Position numbers and translations under genes: made by a program. From NCBI GenBank assembly GCA_023398815.1, contig JAEWRW010000034.1:1-17404 (forward strand): a DNA stretch of 17,404 nt, written 5' to 3'. This DNA comes from Bacillota bacterium (GTDB lineage: Bacteria; Bacillota; Clostridia; Christensenellales; UMGS416). Under the pieces are notes generated by a model. It worked only from the letters and a program-made list of their open reading frames with translations. It did no database searches and had not been told where the DNA came from. Positions 1-7,694 of the stretch are shown here, piece after piece; the first letter of the stretch is position 1; the number at the start of each line of letters is the position of its first letter.

Positions 1-80
1 GCTCCCGCTGGGGCACCGTTCCCTACATGAGCATGAAGCATCTGGAAACCTATGAGGTTGACGCCCTGCAGACCAGCTGA
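1..80 (+). CDS. 3' end of an unidentified gene (partial)
   Basis: The frame read from base 3 is open to a TGA at 78-80 and gives about 25 C-terminal residues, including WGTVPYMSMKHLETYEVDAL. The base composition fits the GC-rich neighbours rather than the AT-rich gene that follows, so this is probably the tail of a native gene whose body lies left of the window. I cannot assign a family from so short a piece. The next gene begins 23 bases downstream without a visible terminator between them. Confidence 0.5.
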   Translation, partial: SRWGTVPYMSMKHLETYEVDALQTS

Positions 81-103
81 CCGTCAAACCAAGCGAGACA
101 ATT

Positions 104-997
104 GTGCGAAAAACTATTGACGGTACCGACGAACTTGAGTTTCTACGAAGTACGATCGATGTACTTGACATTCTACATATCGGCGATGATATTGATCTCT
201 CTACACTAACCGAAGTTGATTGGAGAGGTTTTGACTTTCTCAAAAAATCGTTACTCGATAAAGAACCCATTATGAACCTTCGGAAGGACTTGCCCTTAAC
301 CTTTAATATGACAATTGGTGGTGTTCGTATAGCACTAGTGCATACAAAGATAGCCGAAGATGGAGCTGAAGAGATATTTGATTATTTTTCGGAAAGACTG
401 ATTACCAGCTATACCGTGGACGAGATTCGTCATTTCGTTCCGCCACATGCCACAATGGACAAAGATGGGTGGGCGACGGTTTCGAACATCAACTTTGATG
501 ATGTACTTCCGTCATTTGAAAGAGTGTATACGCGGCATAACGATGTGGAAATATTCTCGGTAGCAAATAACACCCTGCTCTCGATCCTCTTGGCATACGA
601 TAGTACGCATAAAATTAGCCTATTAGAAACAGGCGTAAAGCTAGCCGAATGGCTTTTCAAAGAATGCGCGGAAGAGGCCGTGCCTTTTTCTATCCGCTTA
701 ATCAATCTCCTGCAAGTCGTCAGAAGAAGCCGAGAACTAAGCAAAGAAGAACGGTTACAGCTATTGGAAATAGCAGAAGATGTCAAAGAAGATGAGCGGA
801 TTCGAGTCGGTGCTTACCTATTGTTGATGAATCAAGAGGCGGCTGAAATGCATTTCGCAAAAATGGATGTAGAAATGCAAAATAGCTTCCGCGAATGGCC
901 TATCTACCATTTCTGGAAAGCGGATGATAAGCCAACAGCTGATGTTTGTGATGAGCCCGCTGTAGTGACAACGGATGCACCCCCGCCCATGGTATAA
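104..997 (+). CDS. Hypothetical protein, AT-rich, possibly acquired
   Basis: The ORF encodes 297 aa from a GTG start (first residues MRKTIDGTDELEF). The Shine-Dalgarno is weak (AAGCGAGA just upstream), and the frame stays open further upstream, so the start is uncertain. No signal peptide or membrane segment is visible. The N-terminal half is mixed alpha/beta and acidic. Residues about 165-250 look all-helical and charged (LAEWLFKECAEEA, RRSRELSKEERLQLLEIAED). I do not recognise a family. Codon use is plainly AT-richer than the rest of the window (AAA, GAA, TTT, ATA frequent), unlike dnaE 26 bases downstream, which suggests horizontal transfer. Its last codons overlap the dnaE -10 box. Confidence 0.65.
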   Translation: MRKTIDGTDELEFLRSTIDVLDILHIGDDIDLSTLTEVDWRGFDFLKKSLLDKEPIMNLRKDLPLTFNMTIGGVRIALVHTKIAEDGAEEIFDYFSERLITSYTVDEIRHFVPPHATMDKDGWATVSNINFDDVLPSFERVYTRHNDVEIFSVANNTLLSILLAYDSTHKISLLETGVKLAEWLFKECAEEAVPFSIRLINLLQVVRRSRELSKEERLQLLEIAEDVKEDERIRVGAYLLLMNQEAAEMHFAKMDVEMQNSFREWPIYHFWKADDKPTADVCDEPAVVTTDAPPPMV

Positions 998-998
998 T
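990..998 (+). promoter_or_regulatory. Extended -10 promoter of dnaE
   Basis: TG-G-TATAAT is a consensus extended -10 (TGn plus a perfect TATAAT). A good -35 is not present at 17 bp; GTGACA at 965-970 is 22 bp away, too far. Transcription would start near 1005, giving a short leader of about 20 nt with the GGGAGGG ribosome binding site at 1010-1016. The site overlaps the end of the preceding hypothetical gene, so dnaE can be transcribed independently of it. Confidence 0.7.
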
Positions 999-1023
999 AC
1001 AACTACACGGGAGGGAGCCAACC

Positions 1024-4000
1024 ATGTCCTTTACACACCTGCACGTACACACCCAATACAGCCTGCTCGATGGCGCAGCCCGGGTGGGCGACCTCATCGC
1101 CCACTGCAAGGAGCTCGGGATGGACACGCTTGCCATCACCGACCACGGGGTGATGTTCGGGGTCATCGACTTTTACAAGCAGGCGAAGGCCGCCGGCGTC
1201 AAACCCATCATCGGGTGCGAGGTGTACGTGGCTCCCCGCCGCCACACCGACCGCGAGGCCCAGGACAGGGAGCCCGCTCATCTTGTGCTGCTGGCAGAGA
1301 ATGAGGTGGGTTACCACAACCTGTGCAAGCTCGTCTCGGCAGGGGCGCTGGATGGCTTCTACTACAAGCCGCGGGTAGATATGGACTTGATCGAGCGCTA
1401 CCACGAGGGGCTCATCTGCCTTTCGGCGTGCCTGGCGGGGGAGGTGGCCTCCAACCTCCTGGATGGCCGCTACGAGACGGCCAAGCAGGCCGCCCAGCGG
1501 TTCCTTGCCATCTTCGGCCCCGAGCGGTACTACATTGAAATTCAGGACCACAAGCTGCCCGAACAGCGCCAGATTCTGCCCCAGCAGATCAAACTGGCGC
1601 GGGAGCTGGGCATTGGTCTTGTGGCCACCAACGACACCCACTACGTGCGGCGGGAGGACGCCGCCGCCCACGACGTGCTCTTGTGCATCCAGACCCAGAC
1701 GACGGTGGACGACCCTGACCGTATGCGCTTTGGCAGTGAGGAGTTCTACCTGAAGTCGCCCGAGGAGATGGCGGCGCTCTTCCCCTACGCGCCGGAAGCG
1801 CTCGGTAACACCGAGAAGATTGCCGCCCGCTGCCAGGTGGCGTTTGACTTCAACACCACCCACCTGCCCAACTACGAGACCCCCGGCGGCATCGACCACG
1901 GCGAATACCTGCGGCAGCTGTGCCTGGAGGGATTGGAGCGCAAATACCCCGCCGGTACCCCCGGCCAGCCCGACCGCACGACGCTGCTGGAACGGTTGGA
2001 TTATGAGCTCGACGTCATCGCGCGGATGGGTTACACCGATTACTTCCTCATCGTGTGGGATTTCGTGCATTACTCCCGCAGCCACGGCATCACCGTGGGG
2101 CCGGGGCGGGGCAGTGCCGCCGGGAGTCTCGCGGCCTACTGCCTCAACATCACACAGATTGACCCGCTGCGGTATAGCCTGCTGTTTGAGCGGTTTTTGA
2201 ACCCCGAGCGCGTCTCCATGCCCGATATCGACATCGACTTCTGCTACGTGCGGCGGAGCGAGGTCATTGACTATGTAGTGGCCAAGTACGGCGCGGACCA
2301 CGTGGCCCAGATCATCACCTTCGGCACCATGGCCGCCCGCGCCGTACTGCGCGATGTGGGCCGTGCGCTGGGCATGAGCTACGGCGACGTGGATCGCATC
2401 GCCAAGATGATCCCCTGGCAGCTCAATATGACGATCGACAAGGCGCTGGAGATGAACCGCGAACTCAAAGAGCTGGCCGGAGCGGATGATAAGGCAGGGA
2501 GACTCCTTGAAATGGGCCGGCGGCTGGAGGGCCTGCCCCGCCATGCCTCCACCCACGCGGCGGGCGTCGTCATCAGCAAGCTGCCGCTGACCGACCACAT
2601 CCCGCTTTCGCGAAATGGCGACGCGGTGACAACCCAATTCCCCATGGGCAACATCGAGGACTTGGGGCTCTTGAAAATGGACTTCCTGGGCCTGCGGACG
2701 CTGACGGTACTCCGGGACGCCGTGGAGATGGTGGCCCAGCAGAGCGGCGAGCACATCGACCTGGAGGGGCTGGACTTCAACGACCCAGCGGTGTATGAGC
2801 TCATCGCCAGCGGCGACACCGACGGCGTCTTCCAGCTGGAAAGCGAGGGCATGCGCTCCTTTATGCGGGACCTCAAGCCCACGGCCTTTGAGGACATCAT
2901 CGCCGGCATCTCGCTCTACCGCCCCGGCCCGATGGACTCCATCCCCCGGTATGTGGCCGGCAAGCGTGACCCGTCGTCGGTGCGCTACGCCCACCCGATC
3001 CTGGAGCATGTGCTGAACGTGACCTACGGCTGCATGGTCTATCAGGAGCAGGTGATGCAGATTGTGCGGGAGATGGCGGGCTACAGCTATGGTCGAAGCG
3101 ACCTCGTGCGCCGCGCCATGGCCAAGAAGAAGGCCGACGTGATGAACCGCGAGCGGCAGGCCTTCGTCTATGGGTTGGAGGAGAACGGCGTCGTCACCGT
3201 GCCGGGGGCCATCCGCCGGGGGGTGCCGGAGGCAGTGGCCAGTGACGTCTTTGACCAGATGATCGACTTTGCCCAGTACGCCTTCAACAAGAGCCACGCG
3301 GCGGCCTATGCCGTCGTCGCCTACTGGACGGCGTGGCTCAAGGTGCACCACCCCGTGGAGTTCATGGCGGCGCTGATGAACTCCATCCTTGGCAACTCCG
3401 ACAAGATCGGGGTATACGTGCAGGTGGCCCGGCGGCGGGGCATCCAGGTGCTGCCGCCGGACATCAACCGCAGCCGCTCGGGCTTCTCGGTGGAGAACGG
3501 GGCCATCCGCTTTGGGCTGGCCGCCATCAAGAACGTGGGCGGCGGTGCGGTGGAGGAACTGATGGCCGAGCGGGCGCGGCGGCCCTTTGCCGACCTCTTT
3601 GACTTCTGCAGCCGGGCGGGCGAGGGCACCAACAAGCGCATGGTGGAAAGCCTCATCATGGCCGGGGCCTTTGACAACGCCGGGGGCAACCGCAACCAGC
3701 TGCTGGTGGTGTATGAAAAGGCGCTGGACGGCGCACAAAAGGCCCGTCGCGACGCCGTGGCCGGGCAGATGACGCTCTTTGACGCGGCGGGGCCTACGGT
3801 GTCGCTGGCGCCGAAGCTGCCCAACATTGCGGAGCACAGCAAGGCGCTGCTCCTTAAAATGGAAAAGGACATGACCGGCGTGTACATCACCGGCCACCCG
3901 CTGGCGGAGTATGAGAAGGAGCTGGCCGCCCTGCCGTGGAACAGCTCCCACTTTGCCGCCCAGACCGAGGAAGAGGGCGGCGGGCGCGGTGCCCCGGCCG

Positions 4001-4488
4001 ACGGCCAGGTGGTGGAGCTCGCTGGCATCGTGACCGGCCGCACCACCAAGATGACCCGCACCGGCGACCGCATGGCCTTCCTGACGCTGGAGGATCTCTA
4101 CGGCGCGGTGGAGCTCATCGTGTTCCCGAAGGTGCTGCAGCGCTTCGCCGCCCAGCTGGAGACAGAGAGCGTCATCACTGTGCGTGGCCGCGCCAGCTTC
4201 CGCGAGGAGGAGGCGGGCAAACTGGTGGTGGACACGGTGGGGCCGCTCACCCGCCGGGGCGGGGCCAGCAAGCTCTACCTGCGCTACCAGCCGGGCACCT
4301 GCGCCTTCGCGCGGGAGGTCGTGCTGGGCACCCTGAAGAAGTACCCTGGCGAGGCCCCGGTCGTGGTGAAGGACGAGGACGCGGGCCGCACCTGGGCCGC
4401 TGGCCCCGACCGGCAGGTGCGCATTGGGGAGGAACTGCTGGCCGATTTGCGGTGTGTGCTGGGGGAGGGGAATGTGGTGGCCAAATAA
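1024..4488 (+). CDS. dnaE: DNA polymerase III subunit alpha (DnaE)
   Basis: A 1154-aa replicative polymerase of normal length for the C-family DnaE group (E. coli 1160). It catalyses template-directed DNA synthesis in the replisome. The N-terminal PHP domain starts at HLHVHT (H5/H7/H9) with D16, D40-H41 (ITDHG), E66 (GCEVYV) and a later NDTHY, so the metal-binding set appears intact; in E. coli it is degenerate. The palm has GRGSAAGSL and MPDIDIDF, giving catalytic D401 and D403; the third aspartate is D553 in MDFLGLRTL. Other family motifs are THAAGVVIS, RPGPMDSIP, YQEQVMQI and NKSHAAAYA. A C-terminal OB fold begins near VELAGIVTGRTTKM. The ATG at 1024 has GGGAGGG 7 nt upstream. No convincing intrinsic terminator follows; repeat element A1 lies about 170 nt downstream. 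Confidence 0.98.
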   Translation: MSFTHLHVHTQYSLLDGAARVGDLIAHCKELGMDTLAITDHGVMFGVIDFYKQAKAAGVKPIIGCEVYVAPRRHTDREAQDREPAHLVLLAENEVGYHNLCKLVSAGALDGFYYKPRVDMDLIERYHEGLICLSACLAGEVASNLLDGRYETAKQAAQRFLAIFGPERYYIEIQDHKLPEQRQILPQQIKLARELGIGLVATNDTHYVRREDAAAHDVLLCIQTQTTVDDPDRMRFGSEEFYLKSPEEMAALFPYAPEALGNTEKIAARCQVAFDFNTTHLPNYETPGGIDHGEYLRQLCLEGLERKYPAGTPGQPDRTTLLERLDYELDVIARMGYTDYFLIVWDFVHYSRSHGITVGPGRGSAAGSLAAYCLNITQIDPLRYSLLFERFLNPERVSMPDIDIDFCYVRRSEVIDYVVAKYGADHVAQIITFGTMAARAVLRDVGRALGMSYGDVDRIAKMIPWQLNMTIDKALEMNRELKELAGADDKAGRLLEMGRRLEGLPRHASTHAAGVVISKLPLTDHIPLSRNGDAVTTQFPMGNIEDLGLLKMDFLGLRTLTVLRDAVEMVAQQSGEHIDLEGLDFNDPAVYELIASGDTDGVFQLESEGMRSFMRDLKPTAFEDIIAGISLYRPGPMDSIPRYVAGKRDPSSVRYAHPILEHVLNVTYGCMVYQEQVMQIVREMAGYSYGRSDLVRRAMAKKKADVMNRERQAFVYGLEENGVVTVPGAIRRGVPEAVASDVFDQMIDFAQYAFNKSHAAAYAVVAYWTAWLKVHHPVEFMAALMNSILGNSDKIGVYVQVARRRGIQVLPPDINRSRSGFSVENGAIRFGLAAIKNVGGGAVEELMAERARRPFADLFDFCSRAGEGTNKRMVESLIMAGAFDNAGGNRNQLLVVYEKALDGAQKARRDAVAGQMTLFDAAGPTVSLAPKLPNIAEHSKALLLKMEKDMTGVYITGHPLAEYEKELAALPWNSSHFAAQTEEEGGGRGAPADGQVVELAGIVTGRTTKMTRTGDRMAFLTLEDLYGAVELIVFPKVLQRFAAQLETESVITVRGRASFREEEAGKLVVDTVGPLTRRGGASKLYLRYQPGTCAFAREVVLGTLKKYPGEAPVVVKDEDAGRTWAAGPDRQVRIGEELLADLRCVLGEGNVVAK

Positions 4489-4621
4489 CAATCAAGATGT
4501 AAGAGTACAGGGATGTGTAGTAAATGCTACCACAGGAGGCATGTTTGTAAGCGTAAACTTGTCAATAGTGCTATATCGAGCCGGCGGACGACCAAGATCG
4601 GACGGTTGCATGGGGTTGGGT

Positions 4622-4637
4622 AGAGGGTGGTAACTCG
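4622..4637 (+). repeat. Vestige of element A (P4/internal-loop motif)
   Basis: AGAGGGTGG-TAACTCG matches the 5' strand of helix P4 and the conserved internal loop of element A, identical in its first 16 bases to copy A3 at 14021-14036. Nothing else of the element is convincingly recognisable around it, so this is either a decayed copy lying just upstream of A1 or a chance match to the most conserved part of the family. Confidence 0.4.
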
Positions 4638-4657
4638 TAAGGGTCTTGGTCTGTAGT

Positions 4658-4968
4658 CCTTTTGTACAGACACACAATCCGCACTTTCAGGAAACGCGCT
4701 GCGCTGGGCGGCACTTTTGGATGGCGCCAAAAGTACCCAAAAACGCCCAGGAGCGCGGGCGAACTTCCTAGACCGGATGACCGGCACGAAGTGAGTGCCA
4801 GAGGGCGGTAACTCGCCTTCCCTTCTGCTCCGCAACGGGAAGGCTCAAACATCCCGCCCCTCTGTCGCAGGATTTTCTGCCGCCGATCACCCGGGAGAAG
4901 TTCGCAACGCGCACGAAGGGAACGAGAAACGGGGGGAACCCGACCAAAGGGCCTTTGGCGTTCGCTAG
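4658..4968 (+). repeat. Element A, copy A1 (5' domain only)
   Basis: First of four long copies of a dispersed repeat. Hairpin H1 is GGCACTTTTGG (4710-4720) with CCAAAAGTACC (4727-4737), one mismatch. The rod follows: P1 4753-4757/4908-4912, P2 4759-4767/4897-4905 (GCGAACTTC with GAAGTTCGC, perfect), P3 4773-4785/4882-4894 (11 of 13 pairs), P4 4800-4808/4854-4863 (one bulged C), P5 4816-4822/4837-4843 (CCTTCCC with GGGAAGG). A small hairpin CCAAAGG/CCTTTGG sits at 4944-4958. The 3' domain seen in the other copies is absent: homology fades soon after, just before the methyltransferase promoter. The 5' edge is set by similarity to A2 (CAGACAC followed by a GAACGCGCTG block). I know no named family that matches. 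Confidence 0.8.
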
Positions 4969-5035
4969 CGTATCCTCTACCGCCGCTGGGCCTGATGGGC
5001 AAAGGCCAGAAGATTCCAATAGAGGCCCTTTCTCA

Positions 5036-5064
5036 TTGCGAAGGCAATGTGGGTGAGTTATAAT
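5036..5064 (+). promoter_or_regulatory. Sigma-A-type promoter of the methyltransferase gene
   Basis: TTGCGA (5036-5041, 4 of 6 to TTGACA) is followed by a 17-bp spacer and a perfect TATAAT (5059-5064). Transcription would start near 5071, with the GAGGAGG ribosome binding site at 5085-5091. The -35 lies in a small inverted repeat (CATTGC/GCAATG, 5035-5050), which could be chance. Confidence 0.7.
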
Positions 5065-5097
5065 GCACTTCCCATTCGCGCTGTGAGGAGGTTGCCC

Positions 5098-5970
5098 ATG
5101 AACACCATCTGGTCTACCTACGTGCAAAAGGCCGACATGCTCCACCGTACCCGCACCCTGCGCTTTGCCGACCCGTTTGCGGCGGCGTACCGGGCGGCGT
5201 TCGCCCTGGGAGACGGGCTCGATATGCTGGAGGTTGGCTGCGGCACCGGGGCGCTGTGTCAGGCCCTGCGCCGCTGGTACCCCGGGGCCGCCATCGCCGG
5301 CCTCGACCGGGACAGTACGTTCATTCGGTTTGCCGCCGGGCTGGCCCCGGGTGTGACGTTTGGCGAGGGCGACGCCACGGCCCTGCCCTTTGCCGATGGC
5401 TGTTTTGACGTGACTCTCTCCCACACCGTGCAGGAGCACGTGGAACCGGCGGCGTTCTTTGGCGAGCAGCGGCGGGTGCTGCGGCCCGGCGGCGTGTGCC
5501 TGGTGTTGTCGGCGCGTCGGGGCATCCATGCCACCGCGCCCTGCCTGGCCGCGCGGGAGAACTGGGAGAGGGAGATTTACGAGCGGGCCCAGCCCTGCTT
5601 TGACGAGGCCGACCGGCGGTACAACGTCTGCGCCTACCCCATGAGCGAGACCGAGCTGCCTGCCACCATGGAGCGCTATGGGTTCCGCAGCGTCTCCACC
5701 CACTATGTGGTGGCCGACCTGACCCCTGACAACCCCCGTTACCCCAGCAATTTGGCCCACGCCATGATTGACGCCAACCGGCAGGTGGCGCTTGACTGGG
5801 TGGCCAGCCTGCCGGAGGTCGCGCCGGGGGTGGTGAGCGAGGACGAACGCGCCGCGCTGACCGCTGCCATCCATCGGCGGTTTGACCAACGCCTTGCGCT
5901 CTACGACCGTGGCGAGCGGCAGTGGGACACCAATGTGTCCATCACCATGGTGGTGCGCGGGGTGAAGTAG
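5098..5970 (+). CDS. Class I SAM-dependent methyltransferase
   Basis: A 290-aa protein. The start at 5098 is preferred over earlier in-frame codons because GAGGAGG lies 6 nt upstream and the promoter ends only about 30 nt before it. It has the Rossmann SAM-binding motif I LEVGCGTG (E45-G51), the acidic ribose-binding GLDRD about 22 residues later, the motif DATALPF and the post-core LRPGG. These place it in the Methyltransf_11/UbiE-like superfamily. The substrate cannot be told: the C-terminal third (MSETELPATMERYGF onwards) is not diagnostic for menaquinone, tRNA or natural-product enzymes. It stands alone with its own promoter and converges on the lipoprotein gene 53 nt away. Confidence 0.88.
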   Translation: MNTIWSTYVQKADMLHRTRTLRFADPFAAAYRAAFALGDGLDMLEVGCGTGALCQALRRWYPGAAIAGLDRDSTFIRFAAGLAPGVTFGEGDATALPFADGCFDVTLSHTVQEHVEPAAFFGEQRRVLRPGGVCLVLSARRGIHATAPCLAARENWEREIYERAQPCFDEADRRYNVCAYPMSETELPATMERYGFRSVSTHYVVADLTPDNPRYPSNLAHAMIDANRQVALDWVASLPEVAPGVVSEDERAALTAAIHRRFDQRLALYDRGERQWDTNVSITMVVRGVK

Positions 5971-6023
5971 CCTCGTTCGACAGCGGCCCACCAACGGATC
6001 GCGCTAGTTGTAGGGCGGCATCA

Positions 6024-6527
6024 TCACTTCTTCTCTTCCTCGTGCACATCCTCCCAAGTGAACTCCGCACGGTCTGGAACATGGGCAGGAAGCTCCAGCA
6101 GAAGGTACCAATATGCCATGTCACAGGTGTACGACGATGGGTGGAACCGCTGCACAGAGATGCGCAGTGAGTTGCCGTCGTTGGTTACCTCCGTCACCTT
6201 GTGGCGGATGGAGCCGCTGGGTTCCTCCACCCGCGCCAGAAGGAGCGCATGCGCCCGGAAGAACGACGGGGGGAACGTTGCGCAATCGATGTTAAGATCT
6301 CCCCAATCTTCCGCTGTGCGGATGAACTCGACGGTCGGGTAATCGTAATCCTCAACAGAGAAATCATGGGAGACGATCCATTGGGCAGCATAGACCACCG
6401 CCCGGCCCGCAGGAGGGGTGGGTGTGGCAGTCGCGGAAGGATTGGCTGCGGTTGGCGCGGTGGCCGGGACGACACACCCGGCCAGGCACAGGGCGCAAAG
6501 TAGCGTGATGCAGAGCATGCGCTTCAT
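6024..6527 (-). CDS. Small lipoprotein with PrcB-like domain
   Basis: A 167-aa protein. The ATG at 6527 is chosen over the GTG nine bases earlier because AGGAG lies 8 nt before it. Residues 1-18 form a lipoprotein signal peptide ending in LAGC, with C18 the predicted lipidated cysteine. A Thr/Pro/Ala-rich linker follows (about residues 19-42). The domain from VVYAAQWI onward contains FIRTAEDWG, PPSFFRAHALLL, SGSIRHKVTEV and MAYWYLLLELP, a pattern I associate with the PrcB C-terminal-like domain in Firmicutes lipoproteins. Predicted location is the outer face of the membrane; the function is unknown. It converges with the methyltransferase. Confidence 0.8.
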   Translation of the reverse strand: MKRMLCITLLCALCLAGCVVPATAPTAANPSATATPTPPAGRAVVYAAQWIVSHDFSVEDYDYPTVEFIRTAEDWGDLNIDCATFPPSFFRAHALLLARVEEPSGSIRHKVTEVTNDGNSLRISVQRFHPSSYTCDMAYWYLLLELPAHVPDRAEFTWEDVHEEEKK

Positions 6528-6604
6528 TGGCAACACTCCTTTGCGGGTTGGACGGAGGGCGGGGCGGGGGTGTTCCTTGGCGAACCCTTCCGTGAGCGTA
6601 AATC

Positions 6605-6700
6605 CCCGCAGCCGCGTTGTGGGTTCCTCCCGCCCATCGCAATGCTTTGCGCCTTACCGGCACTTCGCCCGCATCGTGCGGGCCGGGCGCACCCTACACC
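6605..6700 (+). repeat. Mosaic of element A and B fragments (B1)
   Basis: AGCCGCGTTGTGGG-TTCCT-CCCGC (about 6611-6634) resembles the D1 hairpin of element A copies A2 and A4. It runs into GCAATGCTTTGCGCC and TACCGGCAC, then the element B hairpin GCCCGCA-TCG-TGCGGGC, and breaks off in the next B stem (CACCCTA). The last bases reach the stop codon (CTA on the plus strand) of the PNPOx gene. On the minus strand this block is therefore the gene's 3' untranslated region. It also lies upstream of the lipoprotein gene and must hold its promoter, which I could not identify. Confidence 0.5.
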
Positions 6701-7171
6701 CTAATTTGCCGTCTTATTGATAAAATCAATCTCGTCTCTGATTCCTTTGTGGGCGTCATTCCACAGGCCCTTTGTCAGGCGGATGCGCAACAGGCATGTG
6801 TTGGGATCCTCGTCGTTATTGGCTTCGTGATACCACGCGGCGAATATTGTGCGCAGCTTTGTCATCATCTCAACGTTTTTCTCGTCACACACCCAGCCCA
6901 GGTTTTCACCGATGCCGTCGGCGGTGAAGTTCTCGACGATGATGCAAACGGCAACTTCGGGGTTTTGGGCGATCTGCCGCATTTTGCCTGAGGTGGCGTA
7001 GGTGACAGTGTAGAACGCGCCGTCCTCATAATAGGCGTCCACAATGCGAGCGGCGGGGCGGCTTTTGCCATCGGCTCCCGGTTCCAGCGCGATGGTGGAC
7101 AGAGAGATCAGGCCGTCCTTGTTTCCCACTTGTTCGTCCAACCGCTTCATGGCTTCGTCGTACTTGCTCAT
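6701..7171 (-). CDS. Pyridoxamine 5'-phosphate oxidase-fold (flavin/FMN-binding) protein
   Basis: A 156-aa protein starting MSKYDEAMKRLDEQVG. The ATG at 7171 has GGGAGGAC 5 nt upstream, so the 42 upstream in-frame residues are not used. Length and pattern fit the single-domain PNPOx-like split-barrel family: an N-terminal helix, LISLSTIALEPGADGKSRPAARIVDAYYEDGAFYTVTYATSGKMRQIAQNP (the strand-turn-strand with the K-R-IAQNP stretch typical of flavin-nucleotide-binding members), then VAVCIIVENF. Such proteins bind FMN, F420 or haem; the exact cofactor and substrate are not determinable here. No PdxH-specific catalytic pattern was seen. Monocistronic, with an element B hairpin just after its stop. 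Confidence 0.8.
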   Translation of the reverse strand: MSKYDEAMKRLDEQVGNKDGLISLSTIALEPGADGKSRPAARIVDAYYEDGAFYTVTYATSGKMRQIAQNPEVAVCIIVENFTADGIGENLGWVCDEKNVEMMTKLRTIFAAWYHEANNDEDPNTCLLRIRLTKGLWNDAHKGIRDEIDFINKTAN

Positions 7172-7226
7172 TTGATGTCCTCCCAAAAAATGATAAACCG
7201 AAGATGAATTTCCATCTTTCCCAATA

Positions 7227-7256
7227 AGCATATCAAAAATCCAATGTGCTCCGCAA
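7227..7256 (-). promoter_or_regulatory. Possible promoter of the PNPOx-fold gene
   Basis: On the minus strand TTGCGG (7256-7251) is followed after 18 bp by TATGCT (7232-7227), preceded by TGA, which makes it an extended -10. It lies in a locally AT-rich stretch 55 nt before the start codon. An AAGATG/CATCTT inverted repeat (7202-7219) lies in the leader. Both hexamers are imperfect, so this is tentative. Confidence 0.35.
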
Positions 7257-7317
7257 CAGTTCTCTATGACAATTCCGACTCCCGTCACGCAAGCCACACC
7301 TCCGCAGCCGCCCCTTC

Positions 7318-7477
7318 ACAATGCGTCGCGCCTTACCGGCACCTTGCCCGCATCGTGCGGGCTGTCACAACCCTGTGGATTGTGACCCGGTGCCGTCGGC
7401 CTTAAGCGCATCCTGCGCCTTGGATTGTTCGCCCTGCTCTCAACGATTCTGCTGCAGGGCTGGTCGCGCCTGGTCGT
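7318..7477 (+). repeat. Element B, tandem unit B2
   Basis: The first of two adjacent units of about 160 nt. Hairpin a is GCCCGCA-TCG-TGCGGGC (7346-7362). Hairpin b is GTCACAA (7364-7370) with TTGTGAC (7380-7386). The CCGGTGCCGTCGGCCTT block follows, then hairpin c AAGCGCA-TCC-TGCGC (7404-7418) and TTGGATTGTTCGCCC. The tail contains a shortened version of the TCTCA hairpin found in element A6 and A5 (CCCTGC, TCTCAACGATT, GCAGGG). Hairpin b is paired in both units although its bases differ completely, supporting a selected structure. No reading frame of protein-like composition spans it. Confidence 0.65.
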
Positions 7478-7635
7478 GCCGTTCCGGCACTGCTCGGCCC
7501 TCCCGCCCGCATCGTGCGGGCTGAGTGCACCCTTAGGTTGCACTCCGGTGCCGCCGGTCTTGCCGCCATCCAGGCGGCTTGGACTACTCGGCCCTGCAAC
7601 CCGGCTGCTCGCCCTGCATCCTGGGCGGGGATAAC
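7478..7635 (+). repeat. Element B, tandem unit B3
   Basis: This unit repeats the order of B2: hairpin a is identical (7505-7521), hairpin b is GAGTGCA (7523-7529) with TGCACTC (7539-7545), the CCGGTGCCGCCGGTCTT block follows, and hairpin c is GCCGCC (7562-7567) with GGCGGC (7573-7578) leading to TTGGACTACTCGGCCC. The stems of b and c carry compensatory substitutions against B2. The unit ends in CTTTGGAATCCC (7632-7643), a fragment also present in element A copies A3 and A4, so B and A modules are joined here. Confidence 0.65.
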
Positions 7636-7694
7636 ATTCCTTTGGAATCCCACCATCGCACTTAGGAGGACGAGAGCCGCCCCTAACCGCCGCC

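Noticed and set aside
1003..4491. Open frame of 1162 aa antisense to dnaE
   Set aside because: It mirrors the codon bias of a GC-rich gene; the product is His/Gly/Val-rich with no domain, while the plus strand encodes a full DnaE.
4541..4633. 30-codon ORF MFVSVNL after AGGAGG downstream of dnaE
   Set aside because: The Shine-Dalgarno is only one base from the ATG, too close to work, and the frame ends inside a repeat vestige.
4710..4737. Hairpin H1 of element A as an intrinsic terminator
   Set aside because: It is followed by A-rich sequence (CCAAAAACGCC), not a T-run, on the plus strand, and by GC-rich sequence on the minus strand.
4768..5994. Minus-strand frame of 408 aa across the methyltransferase and element A1
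   Set aside because: It is antisense to a clear methyltransferase and runs through repeat sequence; no ribosome site and no protein-like composition.
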